A DNA stretch of 64,000 bases, from NCBI GenBank assembly GCA_031291295.1, contig JARLJI010000016.1:48895-112894 (forward strand), written 5' to 3'. Below the pieces are notes generated by a model. That model saw nothing but the letters and a program-made list of their open reading frames with translations, was not told where the DNA came from and did no database searches. The stretch is from Rhodoferax sp. (lineage in GTDB: Bacteria > Pseudomonadota > Gammaproteobacteria > Burkholderiales > Burkholderiaceae_C). A program made the position numbers and the translations under genes. Within the stretch, counting starts at the first letter, position 1, and each line of letters opens with the position of its first letter. This document shows, one piece after another, positions 17,575-26,218 of the stretch.

Positions 17575-18414
17575 ATGACTTCCTTCCCTGTGAACACTTC
17601 TGCAGTACAGCATGACGCTGTGGCCATCGTGACGGGCGCCGCCGACGGCATCGGCTGGGCCACGGCGCAGCGGCTGGCAGCGGACGGCTATTGCGTGGCG
17701 CTGCTGGATTTGCGCGCCGACGCCGTGCAGGCGCGCGCCACCGAACTGGGGGCCCGGCATCTCGGCCTGGCCTGTGACGTGACCCTGCCTGCCAGTGTGG
17801 AGGCTGCTGTTGCGACCGTAGCGGCCCGGTTTGGCCGCATCGACGCGCTGGTGAACAACGCTGGTATTGGCGACCAGACTGGGCCGACGGTGGTGCAGAC
17901 CGCCGAGGCCTTTGACCGGGTCCTGGCTGTGCACCTGCGCGGCACCTTCCTGATGAGCCAGTCGGTGGCCCGGGTCATGTTGCGGGCTGCACCGGTGCCG
18001 GTCCGGGGGCGTGGCGCCATTGTGAACCTCGGCTCGATCGCCAGTCTCATTGGCCTGCCATCGCGCAATGCGTACAGCGCCGCCAAGGCGGGCGTGCTCG
18101 GCATGACGCGTGCCATGGCCAGCGAATGGGCGCGCGCCGGCATCCGCGTCAACGCCGTGGCGCCGGGTTACGTGCGCACCGCGCTGGTGGCTGAGCTCGA
18201 TCGCAAGGGCGCGCTGGACGCGGCTGGCATTGCCCGTCGCACGCCGATGGGCCGCATGGCCGAGCCCGCCGAGATTGCCGAGGTCATTGCCTTTCTGGCC
18301 TCCAGCAAGGCCAGCTACGTCACCGGGGCAGTGCTGCCGGCAGACGGTGGCTGGACTGCCTTTGGCGCGCCGGAGTCCGCGCTGGGGGATCTTCCCGCGC
18401 CGGCCGGGGTATGA
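17575..18414 (+). CDS. Short-chain dehydrogenase/reductase (SDR 1)
   Basis: A 279-aa classical SDR: NAD(P)-binding TGAADGIG (about 20-27), NNAG, the serine in NLGSIASLIG, and the catalytic YSAAKAG. The C-terminus has the usual YVTGAVLPADGGW. It should oxidise or reduce a ring or side-chain hydroxyl in the cluster's pathway. It leads the transporter operon: livH-type permease follows after 31 nt. The substrate is unknown. Confidence 0.88.
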   Translation: MTSFPVNTSAVQHDAVAIVTGAADGIGWATAQRLAADGYCVALLDLRADAVQARATELGARHLGLACDVTLPASVEAAVATVAARFGRIDALVNNAGIGDQTGPTVVQTAEAFDRVLAVHLRGTFLMSQSVARVMLRAAPVPVRGRGAIVNLGSIASLIGLPSRNAYSAAKAGVLGMTRAMASEWARAGIRVNAVAPGYVRTALVAELDRKGALDAAGIARRTPMGRMAEPAEIAEVIAFLASSKASYVTGAVLPADGGWTAFGAPESALGDLPAPAGV

Positions 18415-18445
18415 ACCCTTCATTGCAAACTGAGGAGACAAACAG

Positions 18446-19297
18446 ATGCTGACCATCAACCTGTTCAACGGATTGGTCCACGGTGCCCTGCTGATCGTGA
18501 TGTGCTCCGGCCTGGCGCTGATCTACGGCCTGCGCCGCGTGGTGAACTTTGCTCATGGCTCGCTGTACATGCTGGGGGCCTACCTGGGCTACTCGATTGC
18601 GATCCACAGCAACTTCTGGGTGGCACTCGTGGCGGCGCCCATGGTCATGGGCGTGGTGGGCGTGCTGCTGGACCGCTACGGCTTTCGTCTGCTGCAAGAC
18701 CGCGACCCGCTCTCCGTGGTGCTGGTCACCTTCGGCCTGCTGCTGGTGATCGAGGACTTCGTGCAGACCGTGTGGGGTACGGCCAACCTGTCTGTGCCTG
18801 CTCCCGAGTTGCTGGGCATGTCGGTCAACCTGTTCGGTACCCCGGTGCCGGCCTACCGCATCGCGGTGATTTTTGTGGGCGCGGCGGTGGCCCTGGGCTT
18901 GAGCCTGTGGCTGCGCTACTCCAGGATAGGGCTGTTCGTGCGTGCCGCCAGCACCGACCCCGTTACCACTGCCATGCAGGGCGTGAACACCGACGTTCTG
19001 AGCGCCGGCGTGGTTGGCCTGGGCACCGCGCTGGCCGGTCTGGCCGGTGTGGTGGCCGCGCCGTTCCTGGCCTTGTCGCCTTCCATGAGCAGCGACGTGC
19101 TGATCGACTCGTTCGTGGTGGTGGTGATTGGCGGCCTGGGCAGCCTGGCAGGCGCCTTTGTCGCGGCCGTGATCCTGGGGCTGCTGCAGGCGGTCGGCGC
19201 CGTGTATTTGCCCGAAGTGTCGGCCATCTTGCCGTTCGCACTTATGGTTCTCATCCTGCTCTGGAAGCCCGCGGGCTTTGCTGGCAGCCGCATCTGA
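18446..19297 (+). CDS. Branched-chain-amino-acid-type ABC transporter permease (LivH)
   Basis: A 283-aa membrane protein with about eight hydrophobic segments and the LivH signature GLALIYGLRRVVNFAHGSLYMLGAY. One of two permeases of a HAAT-family importer. In catabolic clusters such importers often carry aromatic or alicyclic carboxylates rather than amino acids. Ribosome binding site GAGGAGACAAACAG. It is followed by LivM-, LivG-, LivF-type genes and a binding protein in the standard set. Confidence 0.9.
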   Translation: MLTINLFNGLVHGALLIVMCSGLALIYGLRRVVNFAHGSLYMLGAYLGYSIAIHSNFWVALVAAPMVMGVVGVLLDRYGFRLLQDRDPLSVVLVTFGLLLVIEDFVQTVWGTANLSVPAPELLGMSVNLFGTPVPAYRIAVIFVGAAVALGLSLWLRYSRIGLFVRAASTDPVTTAMQGVNTDVLSAGVVGLGTALAGLAGVVAAPFLALSPSMSSDVLIDSFVVVVIGGLGSLAGAFVAAVILGLLQAVGAVYLPEVSAILPFALMVLILLWKPAGFAGSRI

Positions 19298-19311
19298 AAG
19301 AGGCCCGCAAC

Positions 19312-20295
19312 ATGTTGTCCATTTCACGCATTGGGGCTTACTCCGTTGTGGCGCTGATCGCCGGGGCTGCCTTGACCCTGGGCATTGGCTCGGCCACTTT
19401 CCTATCGCTACTGACACAGGCTACGGTCTATGCCATCTTCGCACTGGGCCTGGGCCTGCTGTTGCGCCAGAACGGCATGGCAAGTTTCGGCCACGCACTG
19501 TTCTTCGGCACGGCCGGCTATATCGTCGCCATCCTGCTGCAGCTCAAGGCCGTGCCGGCCGAGGCTGCCATGGTGTTGGCGGTGTTGGGCCTGACCCTGT
19601 TTGCCTTTGTGCTCGGTTTGGTGATCGTGCGCGTGCCAGGCATCGCCTTTGGCATGCTCACTCTGGCGGTCGGCCAGATGTTCTACCTCTCGGCGTCGAG
19701 CTCGCGCGGCCTCACCGGCGGCGCCGATGGCATGAACATCGACTGGCCCAATACCCTGTTCGGGTTCTCGACCTCCACCATGCTGCGTCCGGCCAACATG
19801 TTCCTGATCTGCTGGGTCGTGCTGATCGTCTGCGTCGCCGGCTTGGCATTGGTTCTGCGCGGGCGCTTCGGCGCTATCACCGAGGCCGTGCGTGACAACG
19901 AAGAGCGGGCTCGTTTCATCGGCATCCGGACTCTGCTGCCACGCGCTGCGCTGTTCGCGCTGTCGGCAGGCATTACCTCGGTCGCCGGCGTGCTGTCAGC
20001 CCTCAACACCGGCTTTGTGTCGCCCGAGAGCCTGCACTGGAGCGTCTCCGGCGTGGCGCTGATGATGGTGGTGGTGGGTGGCTACAAGGCCCTGTGGGGC
20101 CCGGCGCTGGGCGCCGTGGTGTATTTCCTGGCCAAGGACATCCTGGGCGACTACGCCAACCACTGGATGGCGATCTTCGGCATCGCGCTGATCACCGTGA
20201 TCGTGTTTTCTCCCACGGGCATCGCCGGCGCGCTGGAGCGCTTGGTCAAGGGCAAGAAGGCAGCCACCGCCGTCAAGGTCGTCGCCGGCCACTGA
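19312..20295 (+). CDS. Branched-chain-amino-acid-type ABC transporter permease (LivM)
   Basis: A 327-aa membrane protein starting MLSISRIGAYSVV, with the LivM-type TVYAIFALGLGLLLRQNGMASFGHALFFG and the cytoplasmic loop EAVRDNEERARFIGIRT that contacts the ATPases. The chosen ATG (19312) lies 14 nt after the LivH-type stop. It completes the transmembrane channel of the importer. Confidence 0.9.
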   Translation: MLSISRIGAYSVVALIAGAALTLGIGSATFLSLLTQATVYAIFALGLGLLLRQNGMASFGHALFFGTAGYIVAILLQLKAVPAEAAMVLAVLGLTLFAFVLGLVIVRVPGIAFGMLTLAVGQMFYLSASSSRGLTGGADGMNIDWPNTLFGFSTSTMLRPANMFLICWVVLIVCVAGLALVLRGRFGAITEAVRDNEERARFIGIRTLLPRAALFALSAGITSVAGVLSALNTGFVSPESLHWSVSGVALMMVVVGGYKALWGPALGAVVYFLAKDILGDYANHWMAIFGIALITVIVFSPTGIAGALERLVKGKKAATAVKVVAGH

Positions 20296-20307
20296 AAGGA
20301 ACTGAAC

Positions 20308-21027
20308 ATGAGCGAATTTGTGCTTCAAGCGGACGACGTGGCCATTCACTATGGCGGCGTCAAGGCGGTGGACGGTGTATCTCTCACACTCAGGCGCGGC
20401 GAAATCCGCGGCCTGATCGGCCCCAACGGCGCCGGCAAGTCCACCGTGATCGATGCCATCACTGGCCGGATTCGCCTCACCCGCGGAAAGGTGCAGTTGG
20501 GCGGCGAGGACGTGACCGAGCTGGGCGCCGTGCAACGCCGCATGCGCGGCCTGTCGCGCTCGTTCCAGCGCACCAGCATCTTCAGCCAGATGCCCGTGCG
20601 CCGGCAGGTGGAGCTGGCCTCGCACAAGATGGGCGTGGCCGATTCCGATGCGGATGCCGACGCGGTACTCAAGGAACTGGATCTGATGCAGCTGGCAGAC
20701 GTCACGGCCGAGGATCTGGGCTATGGCGAACAGCGTCGCCTGGATCTGGCACTGGCGCTGGTGGGCCGCCCCACGGTGCTGCTGCTGGACGAGCCCATGG
20801 CGGGCCTGTCGGTCAAGGAGTCGCAAGACCTGGCCAGGCACCTGAAGGCGCTGACTTCGCGCTGGGACGTGTCGGTGCTGCTGGTCGAGCATGACATGGA
20901 CGTGGTGTTCGGCATCTCCGATGTGGTGACCGTGTTTGAACTGGGCCGCGTGATCGCTAGCGGTGAACCGGCCTCTGTGCGTGCCGACCCGCGTGTGCGT
21001 GAAGCTTATCTTGGGAGCGCTGCATGA
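20308..21027 (+). CDS. ABC transporter ATP-binding protein (LivG type)
   Basis: A 239-aa ATPase with Walker A GPNGAGKST (about 38-46), the signature region LGYGEQRRLDLALAL, Walker B VLLLDEP and the H-loop VEHDMD. The C-loop LGYGEQ differs slightly from the LSYGEQ common in LivG. Its stop overlaps the LivF-type ATG by 4 bases (ATGA), so the two ATPases are made together. Confidence 0.92.
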   Translation: MSEFVLQADDVAIHYGGVKAVDGVSLTLRRGEIRGLIGPNGAGKSTVIDAITGRIRLTRGKVQLGGEDVTELGAVQRRMRGLSRSFQRTSIFSQMPVRRQVELASHKMGVADSDADADAVLKELDLMQLADVTAEDLGYGEQRRLDLALALVGRPTVLLLDEPMAGLSVKESQDLARHLKALTSRWDVSVLLVEHDMDVVFGISDVVTVFELGRVIASGEPASVRADPRVREAYLGSAA

Positions 21028-21728
21028 CTTCCCTGCTGAAACTCGACCGGGTCGATGCTTTCTACGGCGCGGCCCACATCCTGCACGGACTGAGCCTGGC
21101 CGTGAATCCGGGCGAGCGCGTCGCGCTGATCGGCCGCAATGGCGTGGGCAAGACCACTGTGGTCAATACCATCCTGGGCCTGGCAGCGCTGCGCGGCGGG
21201 CGGATTCACTTGGGCCAGCACAGGATGGACCGGCCGCGGCCCTACGTCGCTGCTAACCACGGCGTGGTGGTGGTGCCGCAAGGCCGGCGCATCGTGGCCA
21301 ACCTGACGGTGGAGGAGAACCTGTACCTGGGTGCTGCCGTGAGCCGCCAGGGTCCGTGGACCGTGTCCGAAATCTACAAGCTCTTTCCCATCCTGCAGGA
21401 GCGCGCGCATACGCCGGGCACGGCCTTGTCGGGCGGGCAGCAGCAGATGCTGGCGATCGGGCGCGCGTTGATGGCCAACCCCGCGCTGATCCTGCTGGAC
21501 GAGCCGACCGAAGGCCTGGCCCCCGTGATCGTGGACCAGCTGGCGCGCATCTTCAACCAGGTGGCCGACCAGGGCACGGCGTTGCTGCTGATCGAGCAGA
21601 ACATGAGCCTGGTGGTACGCGTGGCTCAACGCTACTGCGCCATGGCCAAGGGCTCCATCGTGGCGGAAGGTCCGGTGCAGAACACCAGCGCCTGCCTGCA
21701 CGATCTCGAGGCTCACGTGATGGTCTGA
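21024..21728 (+). CDS. ABC transporter ATP-binding protein (LivF type)
   Basis: A 234-aa ATPase with Walker A GRNGVGKTT (about 37-45), signature LSGGQQQMLAIGRAL, Walker B LILLDEPTEGLAP and H-loop IEQNM. These are LivF hallmarks. It is the second nucleotide-binding subunit of the importer and is translationally coupled to the LivG-type gene. Confidence 0.92.
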   Translation: MTSLLKLDRVDAFYGAAHILHGLSLAVNPGERVALIGRNGVGKTTVVNTILGLAALRGGRIHLGQHRMDRPRPYVAANHGVVVVPQGRRIVANLTVEENLYLGAAVSRQGPWTVSEIYKLFPILQERAHTPGTALSGGQQQMLAIGRALMANPALILLDEPTEGLAPVIVDQLARIFNQVADQGTALLLIEQNMSLVVRVAQRYCAMAKGSIVAEGPVQNTSACLHDLEAHVMV

Positions 21729-21856
21729 ATGGTCCGTGCTGTTTTTGCGGAGCCGTTTGCCGGGCCTTGGACTGGCGGCAAACCTCTGAAACCTTTGGCT
21801 TTTTCGTTATACCGGTCGCCGGACCGTTTCCGGCTCTTTGATTCAGGAGACAACCC

Positions 21857-23047
21857 ATGTTCAAAATGAAACCCCTGCAGCGCTCTCTCGCGGCCCTGGT
21901 CCTCGTGACGGCTCTGCCCCTGGCTGCGCTGGCCCAAGACAAGGAGCCGGTCAAGGTCGGCCTGGTCTCGTCCAAGTCTGGCGTGTTTGCCCAGCAGGGC
22001 GAGGAAGTGATACGCGCGGTGCAGTTCGCGATCGATGAAGCCAACGCCAAGGGTGGTGTGGATGGCCGCAAGGTCGAAGTGCAAATCGCCGACGACGAGG
22101 GCACGCCCGACGCTGGGCGTCGCGAGGCCGAAAAGCTGGCCCGTAACGGCTACAACCTGCTGATCGGCTCCATTCCCTCGTCCGTCTCCCTGGCGATTGG
22201 TCAGAACCTGGACCGCTGGGATGCCGCCTACTTCGTGGTGGCCAGCAAGTCCGAAAAGCTCACCGGCGAGAGTTGCAAGCCGCGCCTGTTCAGCACCAAC
22301 CAATCCGATCCCATGGACCTCGCCATGATCAAGGAGTGGGCCAAAACCCTGACGGGAAAGACATTCGCTGTACTCGCTGCCGACTACGTGTGGGGTCGCG
22401 ACTCGGGTGAGTCGTTCAAGAAGACCGTCGAAGCTTCCGGCAAAAGCGTACCGCTGTCGCTCTACGCGCCGCTGGGCACCAAGGACTACTCGCCCTACAT
22501 CGCCCAACTCAAGGCCGCCAATGTGGACGGCATCTGGGTGGCTGAAAGTGGCCGCGATGCCATCGCCTTCGTCAAGCAGGCCAAAGAGTTCGGCCTGATC
22601 CCCAAGACCAAGCTGATCGGTCATGCGCTGCTGCTGAACTTCATCATCAACGGGACCGGCAACGCTCTGGAAGGTGAACAGGGCAACTCGTCCTATACGC
22701 CAGACATCGACACCCCGGCCAACAAGGCCTTCGTCGCCGCCTGGAAGGCCAAGTTCAAACGCCTGCCTACCGACAATGAAGGCCAGGCTTACAACGGCGC
22801 ACAGGTGATTTTTGACGGCGTGAAACTGGCCAAGAGTGTCAAGCCTGGGGACGTGAGCAAGGCGCTGAGTGGTGCCCAAATCGATACTATTTTTGGCAAC
22901 GTCACCATGCGTGCACAGGACCATCAACTGCTGTTGCCCAACTATGTGGTGCGCGCCAAAGTGGCGGACGGCGTGCTGCGCCCTGTGATCGAACAGACCT
23001 TCCCGCCGTCCATCATTCCGGCCCCATCGCCGCTGTGCAAGATGTAA
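21857..23047 (+). CDS. ABC transporter substrate-binding protein (LivJ/K-like)
   Basis: A 396-aa periplasmic binding protein, peripla_BP_6 type. Residues 1-26 form a signal peptide (MFKMKPLQRSLAALVL.. ALAALA before QDKEPVKVG). The mature part has VGLVSSKSGVFAQQGEEVIRAVQFAIDEANA, typical of HAAT receptors. It follows the ATPase after 128 nt, has its own ribosome binding site (CAGGAGACAA) and a hairpin just after the stop. Specificity cannot be read off; by context it binds the cluster's carboxylate substrate. Confidence 0.9.
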   Translation: MFKMKPLQRSLAALVLVTALPLAALAQDKEPVKVGLVSSKSGVFAQQGEEVIRAVQFAIDEANAKGGVDGRKVEVQIADDEGTPDAGRREAEKLARNGYNLLIGSIPSSVSLAIGQNLDRWDAAYFVVASKSEKLTGESCKPRLFSTNQSDPMDLAMIKEWAKTLTGKTFAVLAADYVWGRDSGESFKKTVEASGKSVPLSLYAPLGTKDYSPYIAQLKAANVDGIWVAESGRDAIAFVKQAKEFGLIPKTKLIGHALLLNFIINGTGNALEGEQGNSSYTPDIDTPANKAFVAAWKAKFKRLPTDNEGQAYNGAQVIFDGVKLAKSVKPGDVSKALSGAQIDTIFGNVTMRAQDHQLLLPNYVVRAKVADGVLRPVIEQTFPPSIIPAPSPLCKM

Positions 23048-23066
23048 GTCTTGGGTGATGTCTCGC

Positions 23067-23093
23067 CCTCCAGATTAACAATCAATCTGGAGG
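23067..23093 (+). promoter_or_regulatory. Perfect hairpin after the binding-protein gene
   Basis: CCTCCAGATT and AATCTGGAGG form a 10-bp perfect stem with a 7-nt loop, 20 nt after the stop of the binding-protein gene and with no following T-run. It may be a 3' stabilising structure, a weak terminator, or an operator. Confidence 0.5.
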
Positions 23094-23195
23094 ATGTGGT
23101 CAGCGGTACAGCGGCTGGCGGCGCAAGGCACTGCGGCCATGCTCCAGCACGAGCTGCCGCTGCCCATGGCTGGCCTGCATGACGTAAAGGCACTT

Positions 23196-24026
23196 ATGAA
23201 GACGCTTCCTCCTTCCATCCATGTCCTGGTTACCGGGGCCAGCGGCGGCATCGGCCGCGCCATCTGCTTTGCGCTGATCGAGCAGGCTCGCAAGGACGGT
23301 GCGAACATCCGCATCAGCGCGGCTGCCACGCAGCCCGGCGCGCGCCTGGAGCAACTGGTCGATGAACTACGCGCTGCGGGCGCTCAAGCCGGAGGCGTGG
23401 CCGGCGACATTACCGACCCGGCGCAATGCGCGGCCCTGGTGGTGCAAGCCGAGTCCCAGGGCGGCGATCTCACGGCGTTGATCTGCAACGCGGGAGCTTC
23501 GGGCCCTGGCCGGCTGGCCGACATGCCGCCGGCGCAATGGGACACTACCTTCAACCTCAACACCCGCTCGGCTTGGCTGCTCGCCCAAGCGGCGCGCGAA
23601 GGGCTCAGCCGGACCCGGGGCAGCATCACCGCCGTCGCCTCCATGTCCGGCCTGACCCCGCACCCCGGCTATGGCGCCTATTCGGCGGCCAAGGCTGCAC
23701 TGATCATGTTGTGCCGTCAACTCGCGCAGGAATGGGCCGCTGACGGTATCCGCGTCAACACGGTCTGCCCCGGCATGATCCGCACGCCGTTGACGGAGGC
23801 GGTCTATCAGGACGCCACCACACTGGCCAAGCGCGAGTCGCTGGTGCCGCTGGGACGCATCGGTCGCGCCGAGGACGTTGGAACGACCGTGGCCTGGCTC
23901 ACCAGCCCCGGGGCCTCGTATATCACGGGCCAGAATCTGGCGGTGGATGGCGGCATATCCGACCACATGCTGAGCCTGATTCCGGGCCGTCCCGGCAAGC
24001 CACCGGCCGGGCAGGCAGGCCCTTGA
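23196..24026 (+). CDS. Short-chain dehydrogenase/reductase (SDR 2)
   Basis: A 276-aa classical SDR: TGASGGIG near the N-terminus, CNAG for the usual NNAG, the serine in AVASMSGLTPHPGYGA, catalytic YSAAKAA, and the substrate-loop start CPGMIRTPL. ATG 23196 is chosen because AAAGG lies just upstream; the frame stays open about 100 nt further. It shares the GLTP..G.GAYSA.KA block with SDR 3 at 26219, suggesting related substrates. Confidence 0.87.
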   Translation: MKTLPPSIHVLVTGASGGIGRAICFALIEQARKDGANIRISAAATQPGARLEQLVDELRAAGAQAGGVAGDITDPAQCAALVVQAESQGGDLTALICNAGASGPGRLADMPPAQWDTTFNLNTRSAWLLAQAAREGLSRTRGSITAVASMSGLTPHPGYGAYSAAKAALIMLCRQLAQEWAADGIRVNTVCPGMIRTPLTEAVYQDATTLAKRESLVPLGRIGRAEDVGTTVAWLTSPGASYITGQNLAVDGGISDHMLSLIPGRPGKPPAGQAGP

Positions 24027-24067
24027 GGTGCTGCTTACGTTGAGGGTTGCAGTGGCCGCTTGCCCTT

Positions 24068-24103
24068 GCAAGACGGTAACGTCTTGCTATCAAAAATAGA
24101 GCA
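24068..24103. repeat. Hairpin plus Comamonadaceae-type palindromic repeat, copy 2
   Basis: GCAAGACG (24068-24075), loop GTAA, CGTCTTGC (24080-24087) form a perfect 8-bp stem, merging into TTGCTATCAAAAATAGAGCA (24084-24103). The second part belongs to the GCTAT-AAA-TA-AGC family seen at about 10964, 39164 and 48415. It fills the gap between SDR 2 and the epimerase-like gene. Confidence 0.55.
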
Positions 24104-24124
24104 TTCAAATTCAGGAAGCGACAC

Positions 24125-25027
24125 ATGAAACGGGTTCTGGTGACGGGCGGAAGTGGCTTTTTGGGGGCATGGATCATCCGGCGGCTCACCCGGCGCGGCA
24201 TAGAGCCGCGGGTGTTCGATATCAATGCTGATCGTAGCGTGGTGGCGGGGATCGCGGACACGGTGGCGGCTGACATTGACTGGCGCGTTGGCGATATCCG
24301 CAACGTCGACGAAGTGCAGCGCGCCGCCGCGGGCTGTGACGGGGTGATCCACTTGGCGGGCGTTCTGACCCCAGCCTGCGCGGCCAACCCGTTGCGCGGC
24401 GCCGAGATCAACCTGATCGGCGCGCTCAACGTGTTCGAGGCGGCTCGGGCGCACCGCATAGGCTCGGTGATCTATGCCAGCACCGCAGGAGTGTATGGTC
24501 CCGATGATGCGCGCCAACCCAGGCCTGCGACCCACTACGGCGCATTCAAGCTTGCCGTCGAAGGCTCGGCGCGCGCTTACTGGAACGACGTCGGACTGCC
24601 CAGTATCGGTTTTCGGCCCTTTGTGGTTTATGGCCCAGGGCGCGAAACGGGGGTGAGTGCGGGCCCCAGCATCGCCTGCCGCGCCGCGGTGCGCGGCGAG
24701 CCCTGCACCATTGGTTACACCGGCGCCTCGGGCCTGATCTACGTGGACGACGTGGCCGCCGCGTTCGAGCAGGCGCTGCTAAGTCCGGCCCAGGGCGCTG
24801 GCGTCTACAACCTGGTGGGTGAAGTTGCGACAGTGGCCGAGGTGATCGCGGAAATCAGGCGTCACGTGCCCGGCGCCAAGTTGGACGCCGCCGGCCCGCC
24901 ACTGTCGATTGCGCCGGGCCTGACCGAGGAGGGGCTGGAAGCCCTGTTGCCTAGACGCCAGCGCACGAATTTGGCCCAGGGCATTGCAGCGACCATCGCA
25001 CACTACCGCGCACAGCAGTTTGCTTGA
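24125..25027 (+). CDS. NAD-dependent epimerase/dehydratase (extended SDR)
   Basis: A 300-aa extended SDR with VLVTGGSGFLGAWIIRRL at the N-terminus, the DxxD-type VGDIRN, HLAG, STAGVYG, and the catalytic YGAFK. Family members act on nucleotide sugars or as alcohol dehydrogenases on other substrates. In this cluster a role on a ring alcohol or side chain is more likely than sugar metabolism. It is downstream of SDR 2 and convergent with the AraC-family gene; no clear terminator is seen in the 171-nt gap. Confidence 0.85.
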   Translation: MKRVLVTGGSGFLGAWIIRRLTRRGIEPRVFDINADRSVVAGIADTVAADIDWRVGDIRNVDEVQRAAAGCDGVIHLAGVLTPACAANPLRGAEINLIGALNVFEAARAHRIGSVIYASTAGVYGPDDARQPRPATHYGAFKLAVEGSARAYWNDVGLPSIGFRPFVVYGPGRETGVSAGPSIACRAAVRGEPCTIGYTGASGLIYVDDVAAAFEQALLSPAQGAGVYNLVGEVATVAEVIAEIRRHVPGAKLDAAGPPLSIAPGLTEEGLEALLPRRQRTNLAQGIAATIAHYRAQQFA

Positions 25028-25198
25028 GAATTCACAGCGTATAACCCATGCGGGCTGGGCAAAAGACGCCATTAAAAGGCTTGCAAATTCATCGCCGATA
25101 GGCGTCGCTGTTTCGGGTGAGCGCGTTCTCGGCGCTGCAGGTCGGGAAAGATCGGCCGGTGTGGGCCGGGTTGCGCTGGAACGGTTTGTACGCTGCCA

Positions 25199-26107
25199 TC
25201 AACGACCGCTGTCAGGCTGGGCCATTTGTTTCATTGCCTCCGTGCGGAACCTCTTGGGCGACAGGCCAGTGTGCTTGCGGAAAAAGCGGCCGAAGTAGGC
25301 CTCGTCCTCGAAGCCCAGGGAGTCCGCCAGCTGCTTGACGGAACTCGAGGTGTAAACCAGGTCACGCTGCGCCTCATGGATGACGCGCGCGTTGATGACG
25401 TTCAGACTCGATATACCAAGGACTTCGCGACACAGTCGCGTGAGCTGCCCGGCCGAGACGCCCAGATCGCTGGCATAGGCGTCGACCGAATGGCGCTCCT
25501 TGAACCTGGCATCCACCAGCGCCCGAAAACGCTCGATCTGAACCGCCTTGCGTGAAGTGATAGGCGTCGCGTCGGGCTGGTAACTCTGACTGATGCGCGA
25601 GATTTGCACCAGCACCGTGGTCAACAGCGACATGCCCGCCGCCACCTGTCCGCTCGCGTGGGTTCGGAACTCCCGCTCGATGGCTAGAAACAGCGGCATC
25701 AGGGCATCCGTGTAGCGCGTCGATTCTTCGAGGGCGATCACCGCGGGCGTGCGGATGATTTGCAGCAGTTCTGGCATGGCCACGCTTGCCAGCGATTCCA
25801 GCGACTTCTGGGTCGCGGTGACCACCGGGCCGTTGACGTCGCGCGAGAAATGAAAGCCATGGACGGTTCCGGCCGGGACGATCAGCAGACAGGGGGCATT
25901 CACGGTTCTTTTTGCATTGTTCAGCGTGACCTCCACCGAACCGTCGGTGAGATAGAGCAACTGGATGAATGCATTGTGAACGTGGGGATGAATCTCCCAG
26001 TTGTAGGGGGCCGAGCGCTGCGGAATCCATTCGAAATCGAATGAGTTCTGCCAGCCCGGCTGGGCCGGGTCACCGTACAGCGCATAGTTCGGAATAACCC
26101 TTGTCAC
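25199..26107 (-). CDS. AraC-family transcriptional regulator (PobR/HpaA-like)
   Basis: A 302-aa regulator: N-terminal cupin-like sensor (HPHVHNAFIQLLYLTDGSVEVTLN) and C-terminal double helix-turn-helix (VDAYASDLGVSAGQLTRLCRE and VKQLADSLGFEDEAYFGRFF, then KHTGLSPKRFR). The layout resembles activators of 4-hydroxybenzoate and 4-hydroxyphenylacetate genes. No ATG fits; GTG 26107 is the best start, since the frame extends only to a TTG at 26191 inside the promoter of the divergent SDR. It probably activates the SDR 3 operon, and through the shared 35-bp element also the transporter operon. Confidence 0.88.
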   Translation of the reverse strand: MTRVIPNYALYGDPAQPGWQNSFDFEWIPQRSAPYNWEIHPHVHNAFIQLLYLTDGSVEVTLNNAKRTVNAPCLLIVPAGTVHGFHFSRDVNGPVVTATQKSLESLASVAMPELLQIIRTPAVIALEESTRYTDALMPLFLAIEREFRTHASGQVAAGMSLLTTVLVQISRISQSYQPDATPITSRKAVQIERFRALVDARFKERHSVDAYASDLGVSAGQLTRLCREVLGISSLNVINARVIHEAQRDLVYTSSSVKQLADSLGFEDEAYFGRFFRKHTGLSPKRFRTEAMKQMAQPDSGR

Positions 26108-26127
26108 CTGATTTTGCCCATGAAGTA

Positions 26128-26162
26128 ATGCATGAATTGTCCTGTTTCTTGCGTGAATCGTC
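26128..26162 (+). promoter_or_regulatory. Shared 35-bp promoter element, copy B
   Basis: Same start (ATGCATGAA), middle (TGTCCTGTT) and end (GAATCGTC) as the element at 17343-17377; 29 of 35 bases are identical. It lies in the 111-nt gap between the AraC-family gene and SDR 3, 56 nt before the SDR ATG. Confidence 0.65.
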
Positions 26163-26218
26163 AAACCGCGGAGAGGTCGCGGCAGCAACAATTCCGTATG
26201 GATTTACAAGGAGACACC

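Noticed and set aside
18502..20295. A 597-codon frame spanning livH and livM
   Set aside because: Its first part is an alternative frame of livH; only the part from 19312 encodes the LivM-type permease.
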